NCBI GenBank assembly: GCA_965153455.1
Contig: OZ234503.1
Span: 8,834,157 to 8,898,156 of the forward strand
Source of the DNA: Sphagnum compactum
Lineage: Eukaryota > Bryophyta > Sphagnopsida > Sphagnales
Direction of reading: 5' to 3'
Length of the DNA: 64,000 nucleotides
In this document: one piece after another, positions 46,550-58,843 of the stretch
Layout of the letters: each line of letters opens with the position of its first letter
How positions within the stretch are numbered: position 1 is the first letter of the stretch
The notes under the pieces: model-generated
What the model was told of the DNA's origin: nothing
The model's input: only the letters and a program-made list of their open reading frames with translations
The model's database searches: none
Made by a program: the position numbers and the translations under genes

Positions 46550-48710
46550 AAGAACTTCCAAGTGACTAAACGATGTCGCTTCCACATCAAATGCCTCCTA
46601 GTATTGACTTGATAGATTATCTTAATTGCATTCATTAAATCGTGAGCAAGGAAGCACTTGTTAAGCTTTTTTAAAACCCTTGTGTTGCACATGTACACTA
46701 GTCGTTAAGAAACTAGACAACAATTTCCCAATCTCCTTTAATCACTATAAACACATGTTCAATATTTGGATATGTCTTATGTAAGATAAAAAAATGGTTG
46801 TTGAACTAAAATGCAACATATTCACCTTAGTTTATGGCTCCAAATATCACACTTATGGAAAAAATCACCATTATATGCATCAAGTCATTGAAAATATAAA
46901 ACCAAGGGTGATCGTACCTTTTCAATGGGTCCATATACATTGTATATAGATCAACAATAATGACAATGATAGAGGTCACAAGATCACATATAAATGTATC
47001 TTTGCCTTATGTTATCTTGCACAAGCTTTGCATTGCCTTTAGCTTGGGCACACAAAAGTCAAGTCCAAAATAATGTTGCAATCACATAACAATTCATAAA
47101 TTTTTTTAACAACTATATCCACACCTCGTCCTTCTTAATACTTACCTTCTTAATACTTATTAGTTTTTTCACCGATATTAGTCATATCCATTAGGGGAAG
47201 GGGGATGATAATACAATCAAGTCTGAATATATACAACAAGGTCATCACCCGTCTTCATGACAAGAATTTTGTACTCAACCAAAACCCATTTGGCAAGTGT
47301 AAGCATGGAAATCCACCAAGTTTTGACATAACAAAGGATTTTTAGACCTTTTGTTTACAAGATTTCTACCAATTTCTCATGTTCCATGTGCTTATTTGGA
47401 AAGTGAATCCAAAAAAACATACATGGATTGCAATAAGGTTTCAACGTTCTCAACCAATGGTAGGTTTGAGAATGCTTGCATGGCCAAGTTACACCTATGT
47501 GCCATGCAATGGATGCCAAGGAAAATCGGGCATGTTTTTCTATGAAATGTATTATCACCCTATCTTCAAACCTTGAAATATCGTCACATCATCCATGCCA
47601 AAGCAACTCAAACTTGGAAACCAATTAAACAATCCCCTAAAAGTAGTGACAAATTTTACTTGCATAGTAGTTTGGTTGTCAAACCCGCTTCCTTCAATGA
47701 CCCTTTGCATATTCAAGAATAAGGGCACCCTCTTCCAATTTTTAACCACATAGCCATGGATTGAAACCTAGATTTGGTTATTGATTGTTGTGATTTCATC
47801 ACAACTCATGGAGGGAAAATGCCCTTTTGGATTGCATGTTTAATAGTTGCCAAGACCACATTGTGCATACAATTTGCCATTCCCCACCCATTGGAATCAT
47901 TACAATGCATATTGGGCACCTTTTCAACCTTCAAAAATGCAAAAATCTTTCCATGCACTCATAGTTTGTCATCAACCTACTTAGTTTCAATAAATGAAAC
48001 ACAATAACAAATTGGAGAAACATTTTCTTTCTACAAGCCTTTTTGGCATTAAAAACCTAGTCAATAACAAATTTTGGCCCTATAATGTTGTATATCCTTT
48101 CTTTTTGCATATTGACCATCATAACTAATGCAAAAATCACCTACTTTCTATCTAAGTCTAAGTTGCTTACATTTCCTTCTCCTAGCATGTTTATGGAACC
48201 CATCTAGCTTGGGCAACAAAAATTTATATCCTTGTGTTCATCTTCTGTGCAAATATTACATTGAACATGGTGCATTTGGCCATCTTCCCCTATGATTAAC
48301 TCAACCCAAAGGAATTTGATTGTTTAGGTATCTTCAAAATTCCTTTGGATTGCCATTAATCCTTCCTCTTTCTAAAAAGGCATGTAATAAATATTAATAG
48401 CTTTTCAATTTCAAGGCTTGGAATAGTTGTATTTGAACCTAGCTAGATTTCGAAGGAACAAATATTGTAAGTTGAATTGTATCTAGTTGTATGCTTGCAA
48501 AGCCTAATTATAGGGTTGAAACCTCAACCAAAGTAACAATCCCACCATTTGTAAAAAAGAAAAGGTGCAACTTGAAATTTGTGGAGTTCTCCATGGGTGC
48601 CTTGATATTTGGCAAATACTTGCACCACACAACATTAGTAAGCAACAAAAAATGTAGCAAATGACTACAAGCAAAATCATGGCAATCTAATGAAAAATGG
48701 TTGAACAACT
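46550..48710 (-). pseudogene. Decayed hAT-like transposase (RNase H-like core)
   Basis: Minus-strand pieces run in order. First comes a piece ending 'NVVWCKYLPNIK' (48.7-48.5 kb). At about 47749-47555, 'VKNWKRVPLFLNMQRVIEG' and 'CFGMDDVTIFQG' match the part of plant hAT-like proteins carrying the second acidic residue. At about 47558-47355, 'ASIAWHIGVTWPCKHSQT' corresponds to the CxxH region, with the cysteine lost, followed by 'HMEHEKLVEIL'. A stop and 'TKGLKI' follow, then 'AHDLMNAIKIIYQ' near 46.6 kb. Stops and frameshifts are frequent. The C-terminal dimerisation region was not recognised here. Clearly non-functional. Confidence 0.6.
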
Positions 48711-49360
48711 ATTTTATTTTAAACACCAACTAGTTTTGAAAAAAAATGTTTTGTTGTGGGGCATATATGGTAATGTATATGACATGTAAATACCCAAATT
48801 TTCCTAGAACACATTGTTGTAAACAGGCTTTAGGAATTAAAGCTACAAAAGGATACATGTAGATTATTGACAAACTCAGCAAACAATATATTCAAGGGTG
48901 CCATCAAAATTAAAAGACATACTATAAACCAACTCCTTCAGGTTGAAAACTAATGGTTAGTTGGATTTTTCACAAGTGTGGTTTCCAACTTGTCTGGTTA
49001 TTTTTCTACCTCTTTATAATGTGTAAATAGTTTTTTGATGATCTTTATAATTAGAAGATTAATGATGCAATTTTCCTTAAGGTTGATAGAAAATGGATTT
49101 CATGAAGCCAACAACATGATAATGCAAACATAGGTTTTAGTTTTAGCACAATAGTCAAATCTTCAAAGCAAATGCAACATCCCATTCCATTTAGGTTTTA
49201 AATTGAAAGGTAACAAAAAGAAATAAACTAAAAAACACAACTATAATTTTTTTTCCTTACATAATTAATTCATTGTTCCAACTCATTGTGAATATGGTGT
49301 TCCATGAATTAAAATAAGCATGACACAACTAATACCAATACCTCATATTAAATGCAATTG
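48711..49360. other. AT-rich spacer, nothing recognised
   Basis: Short AT-rich stretch between the decayed hAT-like pseudogene and the composite CACTA element. No open frame of interest. Confidence 0.4.
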
Positions 49361-50001
49361 TAATCACTACTACAAAAGTGGGGTGCAATTCATTAGCCTA
49401 AATCACTATGGGACCTTTAAAATGAAATAAATTCATTACATTTTAGTGATTTCACCCTGGTTAAAGTTATTTCATTAAAATATCACTATGTAAACATTGT
49501 GTTTCACTACTAGTTGACATAATTCGCTATTATAATTTATTGTAGTAAATATGTTTATTTTTATATTGTTTTGCTACACCAAAATGCATTTTAATTCATT
49601 CTGGGTTTCATTAGATTTTGAATCAATTTGAACATTTTACTATGGTGAAATTAGTCAACCCCCTAGTGAACCAGGATTAGTTGCTACGAATAGTGTATTG
49701 GTTCATTAGTACCTAGTGAAACAAGATTACTTTCAATTGAAATACAAATTTACCAAGCCGTTCATTTGTTAGTTAATTAATTAGGCAACATGGAAATCAA
49801 TTAAATTTAAATTATTTAATAAATAATATTATTGATAATTTCATGATTTTCAGCCTATGAAGTATTGACACATGTTCCTACCTAGGTTAGGTTTAAAACC
49901 TAACATAGGTAAGTAGGCCAAATAATCAACCTAGGCACCTACTCTAAGGGGTTAGATAGGAAAATATTCAATCAATTTATTGTTGTTGACCATGCATACA
50001 C

Positions 50002-50072
50002 CACTTGTGAAATTTGATCCCTTGACCTTTAAAATGGAGGTAACACCCCTACCATCAAGCAACCCCACTTGT
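50002..50072 (-). repeat. tRNA-like (SINE-head-like) segment in the left A arm
   Basis: Read on the minus strand, an A-box-like TTGCTTGATGGTAGGGG is followed about 35 bp later by a B-box-like GGGATCAAATTTCAC. This is the usual layout of a tRNA-derived SINE head. Its counterpart lies on the plus strand of the right arm. It is degenerate, so a functional tRNA is not claimed. Confidence 0.42.
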
Positions 50073-50169
50073 TGTGTCAATATGTTACATTGCATTCTAT
50101 TTATCAAATATTTAATTTTAAACACTACAAAAACATAAACTTTGGAAATTCATATCTTATTGAAATTCG

Positions 50170-50610
50170 GATATTAGTGGATATTAATGGTTATTATATT
50201 AGTGCATACTGGTGGTTATTATATGAATGGTTATTGGTGATTATTCTATTAATAACTATTGGTGCCTATTTTATTATAGACAATTGGTGGATATTTTATC
50301 GGTGGTTATTAATGGTTATTTTATTGGTGACTATTAGTGGCTATTTTATTAATGGTTATTGGTGGTTATTCTATCGGTGGTTATCAGTGGCTATTCTATT
50401 GTGGCTATTGGAGGTTATTAATAGCTATTGATGGTTATTATATTTGTGGCTATTAGTGATTATTATAGTTTATATTATGACTATTCATGATTATTGTATT
50501 ATAAATTTTTTTATATTATTCTATGTTATATTATGACTATTGATGACTATTGTATTATAAATTATTGTTGGATATTTTATGTTATGTTATCATAAGTTAT
50601 TGAAAGTTAT
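50170..50610. repeat. Minisatellite in the left A arm (GGTTATTGGTGG type)
   Basis: Repeated words GGTTATTGGTGGTTATT, CTATTTTATT and ATTAGTGG at about 10-12-bp spacing. The right arm carries the same type of repeat as its complement, about twice as long. Confidence 0.82.
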
Positions 50611-51429
50611 TATACTTAGGATTAAATAACTTATAATAATATAAAGTAGAACGACCTTGAATAACTTAAAATAACATATATCAACTTAAATTAAAATAAC
50701 CTAAGGTATAACCTTAGGTTACTTGAATAATTTAATTTAAAATAATTTAAAAGCACATAATAAGTTAGCTAGGATACCATAAGGTATAATAACATAAAAT
50801 AATTTAAGGTATAATAATTTATAATAACTTATAATAACGTAGGGTATAAGTTAAAATAACTAAAGTAGCCCAAAATAATACAAAATATATCATAAATTAA
50901 CATATATAGGGTATTTAAAACAACATAGAAATAAACATATTTACTACAATAAATTATAATAGTGAATTATGTCAGCTAGAATTGAAACATGATGTTTACA
51001 TAGTGATATTATAGTGAAATAACTTTAATCAAAGTGAAATCAAGAAAATGCAATGAATTTATTTCACTTTTAAAGTCCCGTAGTGATTTATGTTAATGAA
51101 TTTCATCGCACTTTTGTAGTAGTGTTTTAAATATTTTATATATGTTATTTTATGATACACCCTATAATATTTTAAGTTATTTTAGTTATTCTAACTTATA
51201 CATTACGTTATTATGAGTTATTATACCCTAAATTATTATACGTTATTCTACCTTAAGGTATCCGAACTAACTTATTATAGGTTTTTAAGTTATTTTAAAT
51301 TAAATTATTCAATTAACCTTAGGCTATACTTTGGGTTATTTTATTTTAAGTTCATATATGTTATTTCAAATTATACTTTAGGTTATTCAAGGTCTTTATA
51401 CTTTATGTTATTATAAGTTATTTTATCCT

Positions 51430-52385
51430 AATTTAATAACTTAAAATAATTTAAAATAAAATAATGACCTAAGGTAAAATAACTTAAAATAATCAATAAT
51501 AGCCTATGAAAAATAATTTAGAATAACCTACAATAGGATAACTACTAGTAGCCTATGATAATATAACTTAAATTATCCAACAATAACTTATAATAGAATA
51601 GTCATCAATAATTGTAATATAACATAAAATAACAAACAATAACTTATAATACAATAACCACCAATAGTCATAATATAACCTAAAATAACCACCAATATCC
51701 ACTAATAAAATATCCCCCAATAGTCATTATTAGAATAACCATCGATAGCCATTAATATAATAATCATTAATATCCACCAATATCCACCAATAAAATATCT
51801 AGTAGTCATTATTAGAATAACCACCAATAGCCATTAATATAATAATCGTTAATAACCACCAATATCCACCAATAAAATATTCATCAATAATCATTAATAG
51901 AATAACCATCAATAGTCATTAATAACATATGGTAATTTAACCTATAGTAACCACCGATAGCCATCACTCTAATAGCTACTAATAGTCATTAATAAAATAA
52001 CCACCAATAGAATACCCTACAATAGCCTAAAATTATCAATAATAACATAAGGTGAAATAACCTTCAATAACAAAAAGTAACCAACAATAGTCTCACATAG
52101 TTGAAAATAACCTAAAATGAAATAGCTAAAAATAACAAAAAAATAATTTATAATAGTTATAAGTAACATAAAGTGAATAATTTATAATATCAAAATATAA
52201 CATAGAATAGCCAAAAATAACTTATAATAGTTAAAAATAACCTAAGATGAAATAACCAAAAATAACCAAAAATTATTTAAAATAGCCATAAGTAACCATA
52301 AATAATGTATGTGAAATTATTTAGATTAATGAAAAATAGCCCTATAATAATTGAAAGTAACTTCACATAAGTAATATTATTATAT
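51430..52385. repeat. Expanded minisatellite in the right A arm (AATAACCACCAATAG type)
   Basis: Complement of the array at 50170-50610, with words AATAACCACCAATAGCCATT and TAAAATATC. It grades into AATAACCTAAAATAA-type units after about 52020. At about 950 bp it is twice the length of the left array, which explains why the arms differ in length. Confidence 0.82.
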
Positions 52386-52661
52386 TAGCAAAAAAATTAT
52401 CTATTTATTAACATTTTCTTTTTCAAAATAATGGTCATTGAAATGTTATTGAATAGTGATATTCAAAAAAAAAATTGTTCAAATGATTTTACACTTTCAA
52501 AAATGAATTATGTACATTATTGAATTTTTAAAAAAGTAAAATCGAATCATTTCATTTAGACAAAATCTCAGTAAGATATGAATTTTTAAAATTTATGTTT
52601 TTGTAATGTTTAAAATGAAATATTTGATAAATAGAATTCAATGTAACATATTGTCATAACA

Positions 52662-52735
52662 AATGGGGTGGCTTAATGGTAAGGGTGTTTGCTTTCATCT
52701 GAAAGGTTAAAGGATTAAACTTCACAAGTGTGTGT
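52662..52735 (+). repeat. tRNA-like (SINE-head-like) segment in the right A arm
   Basis: Plus-strand TGGCTTAATGGTAAGGG (A-box-like) is followed by CTGAAAGGTTAAAGG and ATTAAACTTCACAAG (B-box-like). It is the counterpart of the left-arm copy at 50002-50072. The two copies have drifted independently. Confidence 0.42.
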
Positions 52736-53117
52736 GCATGGTCAACATGGTAAGTTAACCGAATATTCTTTTCTCTGGTTCCCTAAAGTAGGTGCCTAGG
52801 TTGATTATGTGGCCTATGTACTTAAGTTAGGTTAAAATCATAAATGTTATCAATAATATTATTTATTAAATAATTTAAATTTAATTGATTTACATGTTGC
52901 CTAGTTAATTAACTAGCAAGTGAATGGCTTAGTAAATTTGTATTTCACTTGAGAGTAACCTTGTTTCATTAGGTATTAGTGAACTAATACAATGTCCGTA
53001 ATAACTAGTCCCTATTCACTAAGGGGTTGATTAGTTTCACCATGGTAAAAATGTTTAAATTCATTCAAAGTCTAATGAAACTCAGAGTGAATTATGACGC
53101 ATTTTGGTGTAGTGAAT

Positions 53118-55877
53118 CAACATACCATGTAGCTAATGCAACATATAATATAACTACCAACTACATCTAAAGGAAAATAAGATCCATGGATTTAAATACC
53201 AACTTGGATTGAAGCAAAACAAGTTTTAAAAACTAATGCTTGGAACAAAGTTATGATATTTATGGGTGGGGATATTTTTTGTCTTTCATGTCTACAATGT
53301 ATTTTACAATATTTTACAAACCAATTGGTGAAAGTGCCTACATTGTTGTTTAATATCACTCCAGTATAAAAATTATGGGTACTTAATGTAATGCTTGATA
53401 ATTTAGAACTATATTTTGGAATATGCCATCGTTTTTGGTTTATTCCTTGGAAGCCTAAGATTTGATGGCATGGGTTTTAAAGTTTTGGACTTCCTTTGCA
53501 CAAAGTGATGAATTGGGTTTTTTCGTTATAGTTCATAGATTAATAATCCAAAACAATTGACACTAAATACATGTAGGTAATGGCAAGAAAAAAATGGTCC
53601 AATGTTGGATTTAATTACAAAAATTTGAACTTGTCTTTGTTGAAGAGAGTTTTGTCCCTTGGAAATCATGTTTACATTATCTATATATAAATATTTCCTT
53701 TCCATGGATTGATGTTTGAACTCCCAAGCCCACATATGTTCTTAACATAAACATAAAAGAAATTGTTAGATTTATTAAAACACTTGAAATACCCTACAAA
53801 CTAAAATTGGGGTTGATAGTACTGAGCGCATCCTCCTATGGTGGGAAACAAATTATTTCAAGTGCAATTATTAAATGAATCTGAGTGCAATTATTAGATG
53901 AATGTCAAGTTCATGACTACATATTCAAATCATAAGTTTCTATGCAAGATGTTGTAAATGAAATTGTTTATTTGAAAACTACGATAAATAATTGGGGTGA
54001 TGGGTACATCTCCATGTGCCACAAAACTTGAAATAATAACTAAAAGTAGCCCATTGAAAGTTATTAAGATTAGGTGTTACACATAAGATGGCCACTTGTT
54101 GGAAACATGTGCAATTTAATCTCAAACTTCAATGTTTAATGGTTTTATGAACCTACCACATTTGGCAACATAATGGAACAAACCATCATCCCTACATTTG
54201 TAACAAAGGAATGAGATAGGTAGGTGCCACTCATCAAAATAATTGGTAACATAATTACATGTTACTAATCACAAGATAAGTGTACAACATTATAAAGTTA
54301 AACATGTAATCAACTCATAATTTCTATCATAAGACCAAGAAGAATGATTAAGAAACTCAAAATGTTAATTAGCAAAATAAAAAAGCAAAAGAAAAGGAGG
54401 TGACTAGTGAGAAAACAAGAGGAAACAAAAAAACCACATAACTTTGAAATAATGAATTTTTTACATTGAAGGTGGAAAAGACTTTATTTTTAAGCACAAC
54501 ATTTAAACCAAAACTTATCCATACTTATGTTTGGATAACTTTATAAAAAAACTAGGCAATAAACAAGGATCCATAAGAAGATCCATACATGGTTATGGAG
54601 GTTATATGACATGCCAACCAAAAAGAAGTTAGACAAAAATTGATTATTACCAAGTTTAACAATGACAAATTACCAAAGACATATTACAAAGTTGTGGGCC
54701 TTCAATTTGCATAAGTAAAGACCAAATACCATAATACCTTTACCATTTTAGCAACAGACTCCCGAATAATTAATTAAAATTTAAATCTTAACTTCGGCAC
54801 TTGGTTTTTTAATTTTGAAAATTTCGACAAGTAATGGTTATAGACAATAATAAACACACTATATTCAATGTTTTGGAACAATTTCGTGTGTTTAACTTGT
54901 TGTAATGTTTAAACTCTATCCTTGAAGGTCTGGGGTTCAAACCCTAATAATGAAGGTCTAAAGTTCAAGCCCTGATAGTGGAAATTTTTTATTTTATTAA
55001 AATTTTGACATAAATGATAAATAATTTTCAAAAAATTTAAAAAACCAAACAAGAAATTTATTCCGAAATGGTAAGTGTATTACAATATTCATTTATTGTT
55101 ATAGCACACAATTGCAAACCTTATAAATTAATATTATTGTCATAATACCACATTTGTTATTTGTAATTTATAGTACCACCATCATCAAACCAACATCTAT
55201 AAGTGCAAACCCTAAACCTTCCAACAACCTTAAACCCACTTAATAACAATATTGTCACAAGGATGGAATGTAAAAACATATTGACACAAGTTAACGTTAC
55301 ATATGACGATCACAAACTTAACATACCTTGGATTGAAGCAATCATAAACATGCTTCAAAAAATTTGTACTATCAATTAATGGCATTGATCATGGAGTAAC
55401 CAAACCCTAAATCTTTGGATTTCCCCACCACTCATTAAAACATAGTCTACATACACACGCACATGCAAGCAAACACAAATGTAAAGAAAAGCAAAATTCA
55501 AGCAAGCTTGAAAGATGTCACCTTTGCATTGTACAAAAAGACATTTGACCATTTAAACATGATATTTTGCAATTGAACTCCAAAAATATCCAATGCCTAC
55601 TAATGATACACAATAAATCCCCCCCCCCCCCCCCCCCACCCCCGCCTCGCCTTCACCATTGCAAACTTATTATGAATGTAACTTGTGTGGCAAAAACCAA
55701 CACAACAAAGGTGAACACTTAAATGATACCCCTTAGCCTTAATGCAAAATCCTTGTGATTAACAATGCATGAAGAAAGGAGAAGAGTTGTGATAACAAAT
55801 GCGAATTCATAAAAAGTTTATGAACCATGGCTAGTACAAAGCTCCAAATTAAAAATGATCTTATTATGATGAAAGAG
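53118..55877. other. AT-rich DNA, no gene recognised
   Basis: Nothing beyond short frames. A phrase GGTTCAAACCCTAATAATG with a near repeat (GTTCAAGCCCTGATAGTGG) at about 54935-54980 could be a tRNA-like fragment but lacks a matching A box. A poly-C run lies at 55619-55637. Confidence 0.42.
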
Positions 55878-55880
55878 GGG

Positions 55881-56034
55881 CACTACTACAAAATGTGGGT
55901 GCAGTTCACTAGTCCCTGTTCACTAAACCAATGAATTTACTGCTTCTTCATTGGTCCCCATTCAGTACAACTAGTGAATTCACTCAAAATCCTGTGAAAT
56001 CACTTAGCATACAGGGACACCTTTTGTTGTAGTG
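55881..56034. mobile_element. 154-bp CACTA-type MITE with GGG flanks
   Basis: The left end is CACTACTACAAAATG and the right end, reverse-complemented, CACTACAACAAAAGG. The flanks are GGG at 55878-55880 and GGG at 56035-56037. Because the right flank lies in a G-rich run, the duplication is suggestive, not decisive. The ends closely resemble the B end of the composite element at 49.4 kb, so both probably use the same transposase. Confidence 0.7.
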
Positions 56035-56089
56035 GGGCGGGGGGGAATTTGGAAATTGTAGGAGATAACAATGGACAAAATTGAAGTTT

Positions 56090-56260
56090 TGGAGCAAAAC
56101 AACATACAAGGAATTTTTTGGATGTTCAAAAATCGGCCTTTGTAGCAGTCAGTTTAATATGATTTTTTGAATTCTTGACCTTTCTACTTTGAGGGGCCAT
56201 AACTTTTTCAATCCTATTCCGTTTAAATATCAATGTTTGGATTAAGTATCTTGAGCCACA
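56090..56260. repeat. Segment related to the interior of the 11.8-14.5 kb CACTA element
   Basis: It shares CGGCCTTTGTAG, a TTTTTTGAATTCTTGAC-like block and GGGGCCATAACTTT in the same order as 13455-13560. About two-thirds identical by eye. It lies just outside the MITE. Confidence 0.55.
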
Positions 56261-56356
56261 AAAGTCCTAGGATTATTGAATTCAAGGGCAACTTGATGAT
56301 ATTAAATGCAATGTTTGAAATAAATCAATTTTATTTGTGCCTTCTAAGGTGAAGGA

Positions 56357-57513
56357 TTATGGGTCACATCTCCAAAGGAAAGGGTATGTTTCTTGATAAC
56401 TTTGCAAGTTGTGAAGTTTGATTTTCAAATCAACTATAGGTATTTTCATTGAATATTTTTCATCCATGAAACATATTGTTGTTGCATTATTATCCATCAA
56501 GGATTCCAAATTTACGATGTGTTGTTTTAGATATAAATACATTTTGACTGCAAATTGATTGTATATCATGTATATTATGTAGTTGTACCTTTATCACATA
56601 AACATGAACAACTTTTGTTAAAGGCGCATGTTCAAAATCCTTAATATTTAGGGTCAAAAGCACCTTTGAGCCAAATGTGTTCAAATGGGTTATAAAAATA
56701 ATCTTCATCAGTTCAAGTCCTTTTGCCCTTCTAATCATCAATGTTAAAGTCCTCTCCAATTTTCAAAATGAATGGTGCACATTTGGTAGAAAAAAAAACA
56801 TTTGAAAAAAACAAAGATTGTCCATTCTCAAGGTTTGAGTGCTTTAAACATGCAAAAACATTTTTGATTTGTGGCATGCTATGTAAAATTTGCAATTAAT
56901 GGAAAATATTTCAAAAGAAAAATGACAATCCAAACTATTATGTTTCATTTGTGATCTTTCAAACATGTAAAAATGTAGTTTTAAAGAGTGTCCACTCATT
57001 TGGGTGGCTCATTTGACTGTGTTTTTACCCCTTTCACAATTAACTTCGCCACATGTTACACATATTTTTACTTGGAAAACATTGAAACCAAAAAGTAATG
57101 GCAATTCTTCTCAAGTAGTGCACAAACCAAGACAAGGTTGTCCTTGAAAACAAAGTCTTTACTAGTCCAACTTGCGAAGCACTATTGAGGAATTGTTTAA
57201 GATAAAAATGAATGAAAAGTCTAACTTGTTGAATAAAATTTTGAAACTTTGATCTTGTGCCATCAAACTTATTGAACATGTAGAGTTTAGATTTTTAAAA
57301 ATGTAATGGAAGTTCAATAGGCTTGAAAGGCCAAGGTGATTCACATTGGCTTAACAAAGCTTTTGGATTTGTTGTTGAAAATATTGTAAGTGGGGTTAAA
57401 GCTTGAGGTTGATTGACTTGGAATTGGACATTCATGATCTCATGAAGTTCTTGAATTTGTTGTTGGAGACTATATAATGTTGCAATAGTTGTGGTAATGG
57501 AACATTCCATCAT
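56357..57513 (-). pseudogene. Ty3/Gypsy-type retrotransposon gag-protease relic
   Basis: On the minus strand, 57513-57295 encodes a glutamine-rich N-terminal gag-like segment (MMECSITTTIATLYSLQQQI) and ends in a stop. In the same frame 57279-57040 continues with 'KFDGTRSKFQNFIQQVRLF' and 'VGLVKTLFSRTTLSWF', the pattern of the retrotransposon gag domain. Further downstream, at 56569-56357, 'NLESLMDNNATTICFMDEKY' matches a retropepsin-like region in which the D-S-G triad has become D-N-N. Frames differ between the pieces. No reverse transcriptase, integrase or LTRs were identified nearby. Dead element. Confidence 0.6.
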
Positions 57514-58843
57514 GAATTACCAAAATGTAAAACAATTCAATAAATAATTTTGTTAAACGACTAATGTCATAAAACACATATTCAAGGAAAGACTATGTAG
57601 AATTGGCAAAATTAAATATTCAACAATCAATAAGAAATAAAAGATTTCATTCCCATACAAAACATGATATAATGTTTGTTTTTGAGACCAAGTGCATTAT
57701 ATAGGTCACAATTTATGTTGGTGAAATTAAAGGGTGATGCCATCAAGGCCCCTAATTTATACTAACCGATAGAACCTTTTCATGTTTTATCAAGTTTTTA
57801 GAGCATTTTAACACTTTGACTTTTTAACCTTTCGCTAACTAGGTATTATGAAACTTTCTATAAACTCGACCTTTTAAAACTTCTACATGAAGTTTTATAC
57901 AACCTTCCAAACATGTTGCTTAAAGATACTTCTAAAAACTTTTATAGATTCATTTTATCTAGAAGAATTATCAAAAGTTCATTTTAGAATTTGACAATAC
58001 TAATAACATGTTTATAATTTTTTATCACAATACTTTTAACAATCATGATGTGTTAAATAATATGCTTGGAAATGCATGTATTTTGAAATGGGTGATTTTC
58101 AATAAAAACACATTGATTAAATAGTCATCATATTGGAACCAAGTTGTGATGTGTGGTTGTTCAATTGTCCAAAAATAGAACCCATTCAAATTGTTTGGCT
58201 TTTTCATTAGGAAGGAAACTTAAATATATTTATCCCTATTGCAACTTTTGTTAGTACATGACATTGTAAAAATGAAATCTTTATGTACTATTTTTGTCAC
58301 CTTGATAATATTATTATAGAATTAATTGAAAACATAGACGTCTAGTTTGGAAAATGCAATTGAAATGCATGCAAATAGACAAATTGTGAATTGTAGAATA
58401 ACATTTGAAAAACATTTTGAAATTACCAATCCTTTTTGAATGGGTGCTATTTATTGTGACAATGTGGTAAAATATATAACATAAATGAAAGTACATAGGA
58501 ATGCCAATTTTCTTGTTAATGAAAATTGGTGAACATCATCATGAACAAATAATTCATTAATTGATTATGCTATCCACGATTGTGCATCGCTAAATCATAA
58601 TTGGGTTACTTTGCATTTCATGACACTACTTTTCATACAAAAAAAATGTACATTTCATACATATTCACAAATATCATCCAAATTGGTTTATTAATTTTGT
58701 TCAAAACAATAAAAAATAATAGTAAAAGAAAAACATCCAGCAAGGAAACACAAGAAGAAGAGAAAAAAATCAAAGTCCAAACAAAAGACCACACTTGAAA
58801 GTGTAAATCGCAAAATGAGAACACTAGGAGGAAAAACACAAAA

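Larger units (their letters stand above)
49365..53114. mobile_element. Composite CACTA element with interlocked inverted repeats, 3-bp duplication AAT
   Basis: The left end is CACTACTACAAAAGTG at 49365; the right end, reverse-complemented from 53114, is CACTACACCAAAATGC. AAT flanks both sides (49362-49364 and 53115-53117). Inside are four blocks. B is 49365-49572 and A is about 49574-50920. Reverse-complement B is about 50919-51124, ending in TTTTGTAGTAGTG. Reverse-complement A is 51125-53114. So the B pair and the A pair overlap instead of nesting. The inner end at 51124 is followed by TTT, which does not match AAT, so the outer ends define the mobile unit. No transposase is encoded. RNA from it would fold into a hairpin over a kilobase long. 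Confidence 0.85.

Noticed and set aside
49365-51124. B...B' as an independent CACTA element
   Set aside because: The inner end at 51124 is followed by TTT while the left flank is AAT. The outer end at 53114 is followed by AAT, so the larger unit fits better.
54925-54985. Possible tRNA gene (GGTTCAAACCC-like B box)
   Set aside because: No A box at the right distance and no cloverleaf pairing that I can draw.
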